From NCBI GenBank assembly GCA_913057435.1, contig CAJXNY010000018.1, positions 28,519-92,518 of the forward strand: DNA of 64,000 nucleotides, given 5' to 3'. Shown here piece by piece: positions 8,392-16,532 of the stretch. The notes under the pieces are model-generated. The model was not told the DNA's origin and searched no databases. It saw only the letters and a list, made by a program, of their open reading frames with translations. The stretch is from an uncultured Oceanospirillaceae bacterium (lineage in GTDB: Bacteria; Pseudomonadota; Gammaproteobacteria; Pseudomonadales; Balneatricaceae). Numbering within the stretch: position 1 is the stretch's first letter; the number at the start of each line of letters is the position of its first letter. The translations under genes and the position numbers were made by a program.

Positions 8392-9854
8392 CAAACTTCA
8401 TCCTGTGCTGTCGTGTCAGTTGCGCCGTGCCACAGATGTATCACGGCATAGGCTCGCCAGGGTCGCCAGGCACCAGCCCGGGCCAGAATCTCTTTGCGCC
8501 GCTTTGTCCCCATCGCTTTCATCACCCCTAAATCGGTATCTGGAAAAGCATCTGGCCAGGCCAGTGCGCGCATGGCGATGTATTGCGCCGTCCAGGGGCC
8601 TATGCCGGGTAACGCCTGCAGTTGCTCCAGTGTCTGATCAACGGGTGCCAGCGAACTGAGCTGGATTGAGCCGCTGTCTACCGCCTGGGCCAGGGCGATA
8701 ATCGCTTTGCCACGCTGACGGATGATACCCAGCTCGGCCAGTTGCTCAGGCTGCAAACTGGCCAGATTGGCGGGCAGAGGAAAGCAACACTGCAGTTCAG
8801 GCCAGGGTGTCGTCAGTGGCTGGCCAAACTGCGCCGCCAGCCGTCCGGCCAGGGTATGGGCCGCTTTAACAGTGATCTGCTGGCCCAGAATTGCCCGCAC
8901 GGCCATTTCAAAACCATCAAAGCAGCTGGGCAAACGCAGCCCAGGCCGGGCCTGCGCCAGTGCGCCCAGCTGAGTGGCGATGGGTTGTGGATCACAGTCC
9001 AGGTCAAACAGCTGACGCACCTGCTGCTGCAGCGCGGGTAACACCGTGTTGAGGTTTTCACTGCAGGTCAGTATCAGCCGGTGCCTGGCGGGGTCTGGTT
9101 CGGCACAGAGCCAGCCTTGAATCACGCCCTCAGGGCCTGGCCAGCTGAGAGTGCGGCGGTAGTGCTGATCACTGACCTGCTCTACCCCGGCGATGCTGCG
9201 TTGCTGCAGGAACGCCAGCATCGCCGGCCAGTCAAAGGGCGGGCGGTAACTCAGGTAAAGCCGGGTCTGGCTGGGGGATGCCTTTGCCGCAGTGGCAGAC
9301 TGGCGTAGCTGGCTCGGCGTCAGGCGGTAATGCTGCTGGAACAGGCTGTTAAACCGACGGCTGCTGCCAAAGCCACTCAGGGCGGCGACGTCGACCATCG
9401 GTAGCCGGGTGTCGGTGAGCAGCTGTTTGGCCTGCAGTAGCTTCTGGCTCTGTACATAGTGCAAGGGTGACACGCCGTAATACTGGTCAAACAGCCGTCG
9501 CAGGTGGCGGTCGCTGATGCCCAGCCGGGTGGCCAGTTGCGTCAGGCTGTGCTGGTGCAGAAAGCCACGGTTGATCAGCTGGCAGGCCTGGCTTAACAGC
9601 TGGTCAGGAATGTCGAGTGTCGACAGGCCGGGGGCCAGTTCGGGCCGACACCGCAGACAGGGCCGATATCCGGCCTGTTCAGCGGCGGCCGCGTGCTGAT
9701 AAAAATGGCAGTTTTCCCGCCGGGGAGTACGTGCCGGGCAGACCGGGCGGCAGTAGATGCCGGTGCTGCTGACGGCCACAAAAAAGCGGCCATCAAAACG
9801 ACGGTCGTGGCTGCAAAGCGCCTGGTAGCAGTGGTCGGGGTCCAGTGTCTTCAT
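8391..9854 (-). CDS. Ada-type regulator fused to AlkA-like DNA-3-methyladenine glycosylase
   Basis: A 487-residue fusion for alkylation damage. Residues 1-75 are the Ada metal-binding domain with cysteines 35, 39, 66 and 69 (IYCRPVCPART, YRPCLRCRPE); Cys35 should accept methyl from phosphotriesters and switch on the regulator. Residues about 95-185 carry two AraC-type helix-turn-helix motifs. Residues about 200-300 match the AlkA N-terminal domain. The rest is an HhH-GPD glycosylase with AILGQQITVKAAHTLAGR, the hairpin LPGIGPWTAQYIAMRAL and the probable catalytic aspartate in DAFPDTDLGV. The methyltransferase usually fused to Ada is instead the separate downstream ogt. The pair forms a complete adaptive-response operon. 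Confidence 0.94.
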   Translation of the reverse strand: MKTLDPDHCYQALCSHDRRFDGRFFVAVSSTGIYCRPVCPARTPRRENCHFYQHAAAAEQAGYRPCLRCRPELAPGLSTLDIPDQLLSQACQLINRGFLHQHSLTQLATRLGISDRHLRRLFDQYYGVSPLHYVQSQKLLQAKQLLTDTRLPMVDVAALSGFGSSRRFNSLFQQHYRLTPSQLRQSATAAKASPSQTRLYLSYRPPFDWPAMLAFLQQRSIAGVEQVSDQHYRRTLSWPGPEGVIQGWLCAEPDPARHRLILTCSENLNTVLPALQQQVRQLFDLDCDPQPIATQLGALAQARPGLRLPSCFDGFEMAVRAILGQQITVKAAHTLAGRLAAQFGQPLTTPWPELQCCFPLPANLASLQPEQLAELGIIRQRGKAIIALAQAVDSGSIQLSSLAPVDQTLEQLQALPGIGPWTAQYIAMRALAWPDAFPDTDLGVMKAMGTKRRKEILARAGAWRPWRAYAVIHLWHGATDTTAQDEV

Positions 9855-9924
9855 AGCGCCACTATACCTGTGTACAGGCGGTGTGGCGCGTCAGAATCGG
9901 ACCTGGACATTGCCAGGGCCGGGG

Positions 9925-10437
9925 TCAGGTGAAAGGGTTGGTAAAGCCGTCTTCGGCACCGGCGGGTTTGAGCCGGGGGTGGGCCATCATATGCTGTTGC
10001 AGCTGGCGTAGTCGGGTATCCGGGATGTCGATCAGCAGCAGATGCTGGCCCCGTTTCAGGGCGGGCATAAACCGTTTCAGGCGGTGGTTAAGCGTCTGAA
10101 AACCCAGAAACCCCCCTTCCCAGCTGCAAAACAGGGTGATTAGCAGGGCCAGCAGGATGAAGGGGCCAGCACCAACCTGCGTAAGCAGGCCGCTGAGCCA
10201 GACGGTCAGCAACAGGGTTGCACTGAGCGCCAGCCCGACCAGCAGGCCCCGGCCTGCGTAGTCCAGGGTATCAAAGCGCAGCAGTGAGGGCACGTTGTGA
10301 AGGTGGTGCTGTTCAACACCGGCATCGTCCCGGCTGAGAATATGAATACTGTGGTGGGTAAAGCCGTCCTGCTCCAGTTCCTGCTCTATCGATTCCAGTT
10401 CGTCCAGGTCATCACAGAGATAGTAGTAGCGTCGCAT
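9925..10437 (-). CDS. uncharacterised two-helix membrane protein
   Basis: A 170-residue protein with a tyrosine-rich acidic start (MRRYYYLCDDLDELESIEQE), two adjacent hydrophobic segments at about residues 62-82 and 90-113, and a basic cytoplasmic tail. The soluble first 55 residues read like a small alpha/beta sensor domain. Homologous proteins occur in pseudomonads without a known role and are sometimes labelled as NAD/FAD-using enzymes, which nothing here supports. GAGACTCTT precedes ATG 10437. Confidence 0.75.
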   Translation of the reverse strand: MRRYYYLCDDLDELESIEQELEQDGFTHHSIHILSRDDAGVEQHHLHNVPSLLRFDTLDYAGRGLLVGLALSATLLLTVWLSGLLTQVGAGPFILLALLITLFCSWEGGFLGFQTLNHRLKRFMPALKRGQHLLLIDIPDTRLRQLQQHMMAHPRLKPAGAEDGFTNPFT

Positions 10438-10458
10438 GGAAGAGTCTCCACTGGTTCA

Positions 10459-10480
10459 AGCAGCCCTTATACGGGGCTGC
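10459..10480 (-). terminator. possible terminator after the PAS-GGDEF-EAL gene
   Basis: A 7-bp stem GCAGCCC/GGGCTGC (10460-10466 with 10474-10480) with a 7-base loop lies about 70 bases after the large gene. Only a short T stretch follows on the minus strand, so termination is uncertain. Confidence 0.4.
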
Positions 10481-10551
10481 GTTGACAATGGATCACCGGC
10501 TGCGGGTATTCAGACCCTGGTGGACACTGTTCAGCGCTGCCATTGCTGTGC

Positions 10552-13371
10552 TCAGGTAAGCAGTAGCGCCCGGTGGGGCTGCTGCTCGGCCAGCAATGCT
10601 TCCATCTCATGGGCCGGTACCGGGCGGGAGAAGTAGTAACCCTGATAAATATCACAGCCATAGGCGCGCAGGCAGGTGAGGTGGGCTTCGGTTTCAGCGC
10701 CCTCGGCAACCACCTTGAGGTTGAGGCTTTTGGCCATGGAAATAATGGTGTTACAGATCATGGCGTCGTCCTGATCAACATCAATTTCACTGACAAAAGA
10801 GCGGTCGATCTTGAGTTTATCCAGCGGGAAGCGTTTGAGATAACTCAGGCTGGAGTAACCGGTACCAAAGTCATCAATGCTGAGTTGTATCCCCAGATCA
10901 TGCAGGGTGGTGAGCTTTTCGATAGTTTCATCGACATTGCGCATGATGGAGCTTTCGGTAATTTCGAGGTCGAGCCAGTGTGGGGCCAGCTGGCTCTCTT
11001 TGAGCACGCTGGCGACCTGGTGGAGAAAGTCATCAGACTGGATTTGTAATGCGGACAGGTTTACCGACATGCTGATCAATGGCAGGCCTTGCTGTTGCCA
11101 GCGGCGGGCAGTACGACAGGCTTCCAGCATAACCCAGTGGCCTAGCTCCAGAATCTGGCCGGTCTCCTCAGCCAGTGGAATAAAGTCCATCGGTGAAATC
11201 ATGCCTTTTTCCGGGTGTTGCCAGCGGATCAGCGCTTCAACGCCAATAATTTTGCCGGTCACCAGGTTCACCTGAGGCTGGTAATACAGTTCGAACTGTT
11301 GTTCTCTGGTCGCCTGATGCAGCGCCTGCTCCAGGGTGATGCGCTCGGACACGCTGGCGTTCATCTGCTGATCAAAGAACTGATAGCAGTTACGACCTTT
11401 CTCTTTGGCGTGATACATGGCGGCATCGGCATTTTTCAGCAGAGAGCGGGGCTCGGTGCCATCCTGGGGGAAAACTGAAACGCCGATACTGAGGGTGACG
11501 ATCAGCTCCTGCAGCCCCAGCTGCATCTCCTGGCGGAACTTGTTGCGGATTTTCTCCACCACCATTTCGATGTTCGGGTGTGAATTCAGGTGATTAAGAA
11601 TAATTACGAACTCATCGCCACCCAGCCGGGAAACAATGTCGGTGGAGCGAATACACTGTTTGAAGCGACTGGCTGCATGCTTGAGCAGCTGGTCACCCTC
11701 CTGATGGCCCAGGCTGTCGTTGATAGTTTTAAAGCGATCCAGGTCGATAAACAGCACGGCAACAAATTCGCCGGTGCGCTCGGCCTGCTGGAGCGCAGCC
11801 ATCATCCGTTCTTCCAGCATACTGCGGTTGGGCAGGCCGGTAAGAGGATCATGATGCGCCAGGTGGCGGATACGCTCCTCGGCGATACGACGGTCGGCGA
11901 TCTCCTGGTGCAGCTCGGTCATGGCCCCGTAGAGCTCGCGGGTACGCTCGTCGACCCGTTGTTCTAAGGTTTGACGGGCATCGTTAAGGGCGATCTCAGC
12001 CTGTTTACGGCGGGTGATATCCATCGCAATCCAGATGGTTCCGGCGGACAGGTCGCCCGGGTTGATCGCTTTGGCACGTAATTCGGCCCACAGTTCACTG
12101 CCATCGCGGTGGCGCAAAATTTCTTCGGCCTCATACACCAGACCTCGTTTCATCCGGCGGTAACCATCCCTGCCAATACGACCGTAATCATAGCTATTAC
12201 GATGCAGACGCTGACTGCCAGTACCAATCAGTTCGTCAGGCTGGTAACCGAAGATTTCGGCGAATTTCTGATTACAGCGGGTGATGACCCGGTCTTGCAG
12301 GAAACTGATGCCGATGGTGGCATGTTCGAGGATCAGCCGCTGCTCGTTCATTACCTGCTGCAGGGTTTGTTCGGCGCGCACTTCATCATCAATATCGTGA
12401 ATGATCCAGATGAAGCCCTGCTCTGGCTGGCCTGGGGTGATCATTTTGCCATGGATATTACACCAGACCAGGCTATTGTCTTTACGGCGCATTTCCAGTC
12501 GCTTGGTATAGGCCTTTCCCTCGTTGAGCAGAGGATAGGCTTGCTGGCCAACGGCGGCGAACACCTCAGCATTTTCATACACTTCAACCCCCAGCTTGCC
12601 GATCAGCTCAGCCAGTGGATAGCCGAAGATATCGGAAAAGCGATGATTGCAGCGAATAATTCGTCGTTCACGTATCAGTGCGATACCGACCCCTGCATGT
12701 TCCTGAATCACCTGCTGCTCACGCAGAACGCTGTCGATAACATCGTAATTGGTCAGGTACTGGTACAGGTCATGCTCGGTCATTTCTATCTGTGAAAGCG
12801 GAGGCGGTGACAGGTGTAGCTGGATGGAATGCCAGCGAGGCCCCATGCGGGTGTGCACCATGGCGTCGCCGTTAAAGTGCCCGTGCAGGTGAAGCTGTTG
12901 CCAGATATGAGTGGCGCAGGTGGGATCGACAAAATGATCGGCAAAGTACTGTTCCTCGCCAGGGAACAGTCTGCGGCTATTTTTACTGCGATACAGTAGC
13001 AGGCCGTCGCTACTGTAATGGCTACTGAGTTCACTTGTACTCTGGATAGAGGGGACTGAGTCGGGTTGTTGCTCGATCAGCCACAGGTCAGCGGTGGTAT
13101 GGTGTGCCCGACATTCAATGGTGCGTCCGGCCAGCACGAAGGACAGTCGCACCGCAGCGGTTTCACCACGGGTTTCTGCCGCCAGAGCGACAGCCAGTGG
13201 TGTCGTGTCGGCCTGCAACAATGCAACCTGGCTGACACAGCCCCACAGGTTGAGTGCAGCGGGACTTCCCCATAGAATGCGCTGACTGTCGGCCTGGTAC
13301 TGCCAGATGGCCACTGTTGTCGAGTCCAGCACGGTGGCTGAACGGGCATTATTAGTGTTGTTTTCGCCCAT
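10552..13371 (-). CDS. PAS-PAS-GGDEF-EAL cyclic-di-GMP protein
   Basis: A 939-residue protein with no transmembrane segment. An N-terminal PAS-like domain (residues about 20-120) is followed by two clear PAS domains with C-terminal PAC segments (motifs CNHRFSDIFGYPLAEL and CNQKFAEIFGYQPDEL) and a coiled-coil linker. A diguanylate cyclase domain has intact GGDEF at about residues 584-588, and a phosphodiesterase domain has intact EAL at 712-714, DDFGTGYSSLSYLKRFP and QGYYFSRP. Both catalytic signatures look intact, so either activity is possible. ATG 13371 is preferred over an upstream TTG at 13407, because GAGAGA lies about 13-15 bases ahead. It is a single gene. Confidence 0.93.
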   Translation of the reverse strand: MGENNTNNARSATVLDSTTVAIWQYQADSQRILWGSPAALNLWGCVSQVALLQADTTPLAVALAAETRGETAAVRLSFVLAGRTIECRAHHTTADLWLIEQQPDSVPSIQSTSELSSHYSSDGLLLYRSKNSRRLFPGEEQYFADHFVDPTCATHIWQQLHLHGHFNGDAMVHTRMGPRWHSIQLHLSPPPLSQIEMTEHDLYQYLTNYDVIDSVLREQQVIQEHAGVGIALIRERRIIRCNHRFSDIFGYPLAELIGKLGVEVYENAEVFAAVGQQAYPLLNEGKAYTKRLEMRRKDNSLVWCNIHGKMITPGQPEQGFIWIIHDIDDEVRAEQTLQQVMNEQRLILEHATIGISFLQDRVITRCNQKFAEIFGYQPDELIGTGSQRLHRNSYDYGRIGRDGYRRMKRGLVYEAEEILRHRDGSELWAELRAKAINPGDLSAGTIWIAMDITRRKQAEIALNDARQTLEQRVDERTRELYGAMTELHQEIADRRIAEERIRHLAHHDPLTGLPNRSMLEERMMAALQQAERTGEFVAVLFIDLDRFKTINDSLGHQEGDQLLKHAASRFKQCIRSTDIVSRLGGDEFVIILNHLNSHPNIEMVVEKIRNKFRQEMQLGLQELIVTLSIGVSVFPQDGTEPRSLLKNADAAMYHAKEKGRNCYQFFDQQMNASVSERITLEQALHQATREQQFELYYQPQVNLVTGKIIGVEALIRWQHPEKGMISPMDFIPLAEETGQILELGHWVMLEACRTARRWQQQGLPLISMSVNLSALQIQSDDFLHQVASVLKESQLAPHWLDLEITESSIMRNVDETIEKLTTLHDLGIQLSIDDFGTGYSSLSYLKRFPLDKLKIDRSFVSEIDVDQDDAMICNTIISMAKSLNLKVVAEGAETEAHLTCLRAYGCDIYQGYYFSRPVPAHEMEALLAEQQPHRALLLT

Positions 13372-13477
13372 GTTATCGATGTTGTCTCTCAGTCCGTTGA
13401 TTGGCAAGGCGGTAACAGGGCTGCCTTGCCGGCTGTAATTTTTTATAATCGCCCAATCCTATCTATCGTCCGCACAA

Positions 13478-14287
13478 GTGAATACCTTGACTAACGACTT
13501 TGAAAATCGCTTTGGCGGAACCCGCCGTCTGTATGGTAACAGCGTTGTTGAGCTGTACCGCCACGCCCATATCTGTGTTGTGGGTATCGGTGGTGTCGGT
13601 TCCTGGGTGGCTGAAGCGCTGGCGCGCTCTGCCATTGGTCAGATTACACTGATCGACCTGGATGACCTCTGTGTTACCAATACCAACCGTCAGATCCATG
13701 CGCTGGCCGACACGGTCGGGCAAAGCAAAGTTCAGGTGATGGCGCAACGTATCCAGAGCATTAACCCGGAATGTGTTGTGCATGAAGTTGAAGACTTTAT
13801 CACCATGGATAACATTGCGCAGTTGATCTCAGACCAGTTTGACTACGTTATTGATGCAATTGATAGCGTAAAGGAAAAGGCCGGGCTTATTGCATTCTGC
13901 AATCGTCGTAAAATTCCAATTATTACGGTGGGTGGCGCGGGTGGGCAAACGGACCCGACTCAGGTGCAGGTAGCCGATCTGAACCGTACCCAGCATGATC
14001 CACTGGCAGCCAATGTACGAGCTACGCTGCGCCGCCATCATGGTTTTACGCGCAGTGTCCGTCGCTTTGCGATTGACTGTGTGTATTCACCGGAGCAGCT
14101 GGTATATCCGCAGCCGGATGGTTCTGTGTGTGCGACGAAAACCCTGCAGGGTGGGAGTACCCGGCTCGATTGTGCCGGTGGCTTTGGTGCCTCCGTGTGT
14201 GTGACGGCAACCTTTGGCTTTGTTGCAGTGTCGCGGGTGCTGAAAAAAATGGTCGAGCGTGCGAAACGCCAGGGCCTGCTGGAGTGA
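13478..14287 (+). CDS. tcdA: tRNA threonylcarbamoyladenosine dehydratase
   Basis: Converts t6A at position 37 of ANN-decoding tRNAs to its cyclic form ct6A using ATP; also known as CsdL/YgdL. The 269-residue E1/ThiF-like enzyme starts with FENRFGGTRRLYG, has the nucleotide-binding loop VVGIGGVGSWVAEALARS, then LIDLDDLCVTNTNRQIHA and the C-terminal GASVCVTATFGFVA. The start is GTG 13478. It stands alone between the c-di-GMP gene and a small gene on the other strand. Confidence 0.95.
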   Translation: MNTLTNDFENRFGGTRRLYGNSVVELYRHAHICVVGIGGVGSWVAEALARSAIGQITLIDLDDLCVTNTNRQIHALADTVGQSKVQVMAQRIQSINPECVVHEVEDFITMDNIAQLISDQFDYVIDAIDSVKEKAGLIAFCNRRKIPIITVGGAGGQTDPTQVQVADLNRTQHDPLAANVRATLRRHHGFTRSVRRFAIDCVYSPEQLVYPQPDGSVCATKTLQGGSTRLDCAGGFGASVCVTATFGFVAVSRVLKKMVERAKRQGLLE

Positions 14288-14333
14288 CAGCAAACAGATG
14301 AGTCGTCATCCGGTGTGGTGGGTGTGAGACCCG

Positions 14334-14552
14334 TTAGCGGCGGTTGATTTCACGCATCAGGCCGGAGATATCGAGCCCCTGCATGGATGCCAGTGCCTGA
14401 ATATCGTTACTGTTACGCGGTGGGGCAGCCATCAGCTTGCGCGCGCGCGCTTCTTTCTCTGCAATCATTTTTTGCATGGCCTGCTCAACCTGTTCAAGTT
14501 GCGGCAGGCTGAGTGACATAAGCCAGTCCGTTGTTGCGTCTGTATACATCAT
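14334..14552 (-). CDS. small helical protein, possibly H-NS N-terminal-like
   Basis: A 72-residue protein beginning MMYTDATTDWLMSLSLPQLE, then a charged helix with many glutamates and lysines (about residues 20-45), then LASMQGLDISGLMREINRR. The pattern 'LSLPQLEQVEQ...ekearark...GLDI' resembles the N-terminal oligomerisation part of some H-NS-family proteins, but the C-terminal DNA-binding segment is missing. This likeness is weak and is inference. A chromosomal small protein of unknown role is the safe reading. Confidence 0.5.
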   Translation of the reverse strand: MMYTDATTDWLMSLSLPQLEQVEQAMQKMIAEKEARARKLMAAPPRNSNDIQALASMQGLDISGLMREINRR

Positions 14553-15013
14553 GAGAGCCGGATAAATTAGTGATAAAGAAAGTAGAGGTAGTTTAGCAGC
14601 TGTTCCAGATATTAAGGGTACATCTATTCTGTTATGTCTGTATTTTTATTAAGTCAGTATTCCTTGCTGGTCGCTGGCGCATACATCGAAGCATATGCAG
14701 GTTTAATGTATGCGACATGCATCATCGTGCTTCACTTTATATAGCGCATTGATCCGGGTCTGTATTTATATAGAACCAGTGGTTAACTGGCCAACTATCA
14801 AACAGGGCAGGCATCCGTTGTCATGGCGCAATGTTGCTTTTCTGGGTGCATCTGTCACGGCAGTGCAGTCACCTTGTCGCAAGGACGTTCGCTTACTTCT
14901 TGTTTTTTAGGCAGGAAAATCCCAGCTAAGCCTGATGCGGGTTATCTCTTTTGAGCTGAGAATACAGAGTTCTTTTGTCGGGTAACCACCGTATTCAAAC
15001 AGCGAGCAAACAC
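14553..15013. other. intergenic region without a supported gene
   Basis: About 460 AT-leaning bases between the small helical gene and the tRNA promoter. A 66-codon frame at 14710-14910 has no ribosome site or recognisable protein features. I see no repeat or strong hairpin. Confidence 0.6.
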
Positions 15014-15041
15014 TTGCATTGAAAATAAAATTCCGTATCCT
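15014..15041 (+). promoter_or_regulatory. promoter of tRNA-Gly
   Basis: TTGCAT (15014-15019) and TATCCT (15036-15041) are 16 bases apart, about 11 bases before the mature tRNA 5' end, as expected for a tRNA gene. Confidence 0.55.
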
Positions 15042-15052
15042 TTGTGGTGTTC

Positions 15053-15127
15053 GCGGGTATCGTATAGTGGTTATTACCCGAGCTTCCCAAGCTCGTGACG
15101 CGGGTTCGATTCCCGCTACCCGCTCCA
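15053..15127 (+). tRNA. tRNA-Gly (anticodon CCC)
   Basis: A full 75-nt cloverleaf: acceptor stem GCGGGTA/TACCCGC, D arm around AGTGGTTA, anticodon stem CGAGC/GCTCG enclosing TTCCCAA (anticodon CCC), T arm CGGG-TTCGATT-CCCG, discriminator T and an encoded CCA. It resembles bacterial tRNA-Gly(CCC). It stands alone. I see no integrase gene or direct repeat of its 3' end nearby, so there is no sign that it serves as an attachment site in this window. Confidence 0.95.
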
Positions 15128-15383
15128 GAACGCCAGGTTATTTCCAGTTCAGACATAACCCATTTACAGATTTCACACTTCGCATTGCTACCTGCTGGTA
15201 AAGGATATCTGCCGTCTTCCCGGCTATGCAATATCGTCTCGCCGCAGGGTATAAGCCTGGGCTAAAGACCAGGAAAACCTCACCTTTCGCACCCCATCAG
15301 ACAGGCCCGAAGTACAGTACTTTCCCGTGCGCTGCCTTTCTAAAATCAGAAGTGACTCACTCTGTATATAAGGTAGTACGCCT

Positions 15384-16532
15384 GTGGCCAGTCCTTCCCC
15401 ACTTATCTCTGCGGTTTCCAGCCATACCGATGCAGCCCTGGCGGCGGCGGACCTTGCCCGTCAGTTATGTTGCCCTGAGCTGGGGCTGGTGCTGTTTTTC
15501 TGTTCAGCAGAGTATGACCGACCCGCGCTGGCGCAGGCGTTGCAGGCCTGTTTTGGTGAGCTACCGCTGGTGGGCTGTACTACGGCCGGTGAAATTACCT
15601 CCCAGGGTTATGCCTCTGGCAGCATCAGTGCGATTGGCTTCAGCCGCCAGGCGTTTGCAGTGGAAGCGACCCTGATTGAGGCGCTGGGCGACTTTACGCT
15701 GACCGATGCCCAGAATGCACTGGCGGATCTGATGCAGCGCTGCCGGACACACAATATTGCGCCGATCACCGGTCACACCTTTGCGCTGACGTTACTCGAT
15801 GGCCTGTCGGTACAGGAAGAACAGGTGCTGACCACCCTCCATGCGGCGCTGGGCAGCATTCCGCACTTTGGTGGCTCGGCCGCCGATGCGCTGAACATGA
15901 CCGATACCCACGTCTATTTTAATGGCCAGTTCCACACCGATGCCGCCGTGCTGTTGCTGTGCAATACTCGCTGCGAATTCCGCATGTTCAGCACCCATCA
16001 TATGATGCCAACGCCCCAGAAACTGGTGGTGACCCAGGCCTGCAGTGAGGAGCGGCGGGTGCTGGAGCTGAATGCGGAGCCTGCTGCCGTCTGTTATGCC
16101 AATGCCGTTGGGGTGCCGCTGGCGTCGCTCAATCATGAAGTGTTTGCCATGAACCCGATTGCCGTACGGCTGGGGGATGCCTACTACGTGCGCTCCATTC
16201 AGGCGGTCAACGATGATCTGAGTCTGACGTTTTACTGTGCCGTGACCACGGGCATTGTGCTGACGGTGATGAAGGCTGGAGATATCGTCCGTGATACCCA
16301 GGCCCTGCTGGAGGGTATTGTTGATGAGCTGGGCGAACCGAGCATGATTATCGGCTGTGACTGTTTTCTGCGCCGGATGGAGCTGGAGCTGACCGATCAG
16401 CTGGCGCAGACCAGCGCCCTGTTGCAGCGCTTCCGGGTGGTAGGCTTTAATACCTATGGCGAACAGTTTGCCGGAATGCATATCAACCAGACCTTCACAG
16501 GCGTAGCCATCGGTGAGTACCAGCATGAGTAA
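15384..16532 (+). CDS. nosP: FIST-domain sensor protein, NosP-like (nitric-oxide sensor family)
   Basis: A 382-residue cytoplasmic protein made of a FIST-N domain (about residues 30-215, with GELPLVGCTTAGEITSQGYA) and a FIST-C domain (about 230-370, ending VVGFNTYGEQFAGMHINQTF). In several gammaproteobacteria NosP binds haem and nitric oxide and inhibits the histidine kinase encoded next to it, affecting biofilm dispersal. Here the next gene is such a hybrid kinase and overlaps the end of this one by 8 bases. The GTG start at 15384 is preceded by AAGG. Haem binding cannot be read directly from sequence and is inferred from family and neighbour. Confidence 0.88.
   Translation: MASPSPLISAVSSHTDAALAAADLARQLCCPELGLVLFFCSAEYDRPALAQALQACFGELPLVGCTTAGEITSQGYASGSISAIGFSRQAFAVEATLIEALGDFTLTDAQNALADLMQRCRTHNIAPITGHTFALTLLDGLSVQEEQVLTTLHAALGSIPHFGGSAADALNMTDTHVYFNGQFHTDAAVLLLCNTRCEFRMFSTHHMMPTPQKLVVTQACSEERRVLELNAEPAAVCYANAVGVPLASLNHEVFAMNPIAVRLGDAYYVRSIQAVNDDLSLTFYCAVTTGIVLTVMKAGDIVRDTQALLEGIVDELGEPSMIIGCDCFLRRMELELTDQLAQTSALLQRFRVVGFNTYGEQFAGMHINQTFTGVAIGEYQHE

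Noticed and set aside
15053..15127. tRNA-Gly as an integration site
   Set aside because: No integrase, no repeat of the tRNA 3' end and no composition break follow it.
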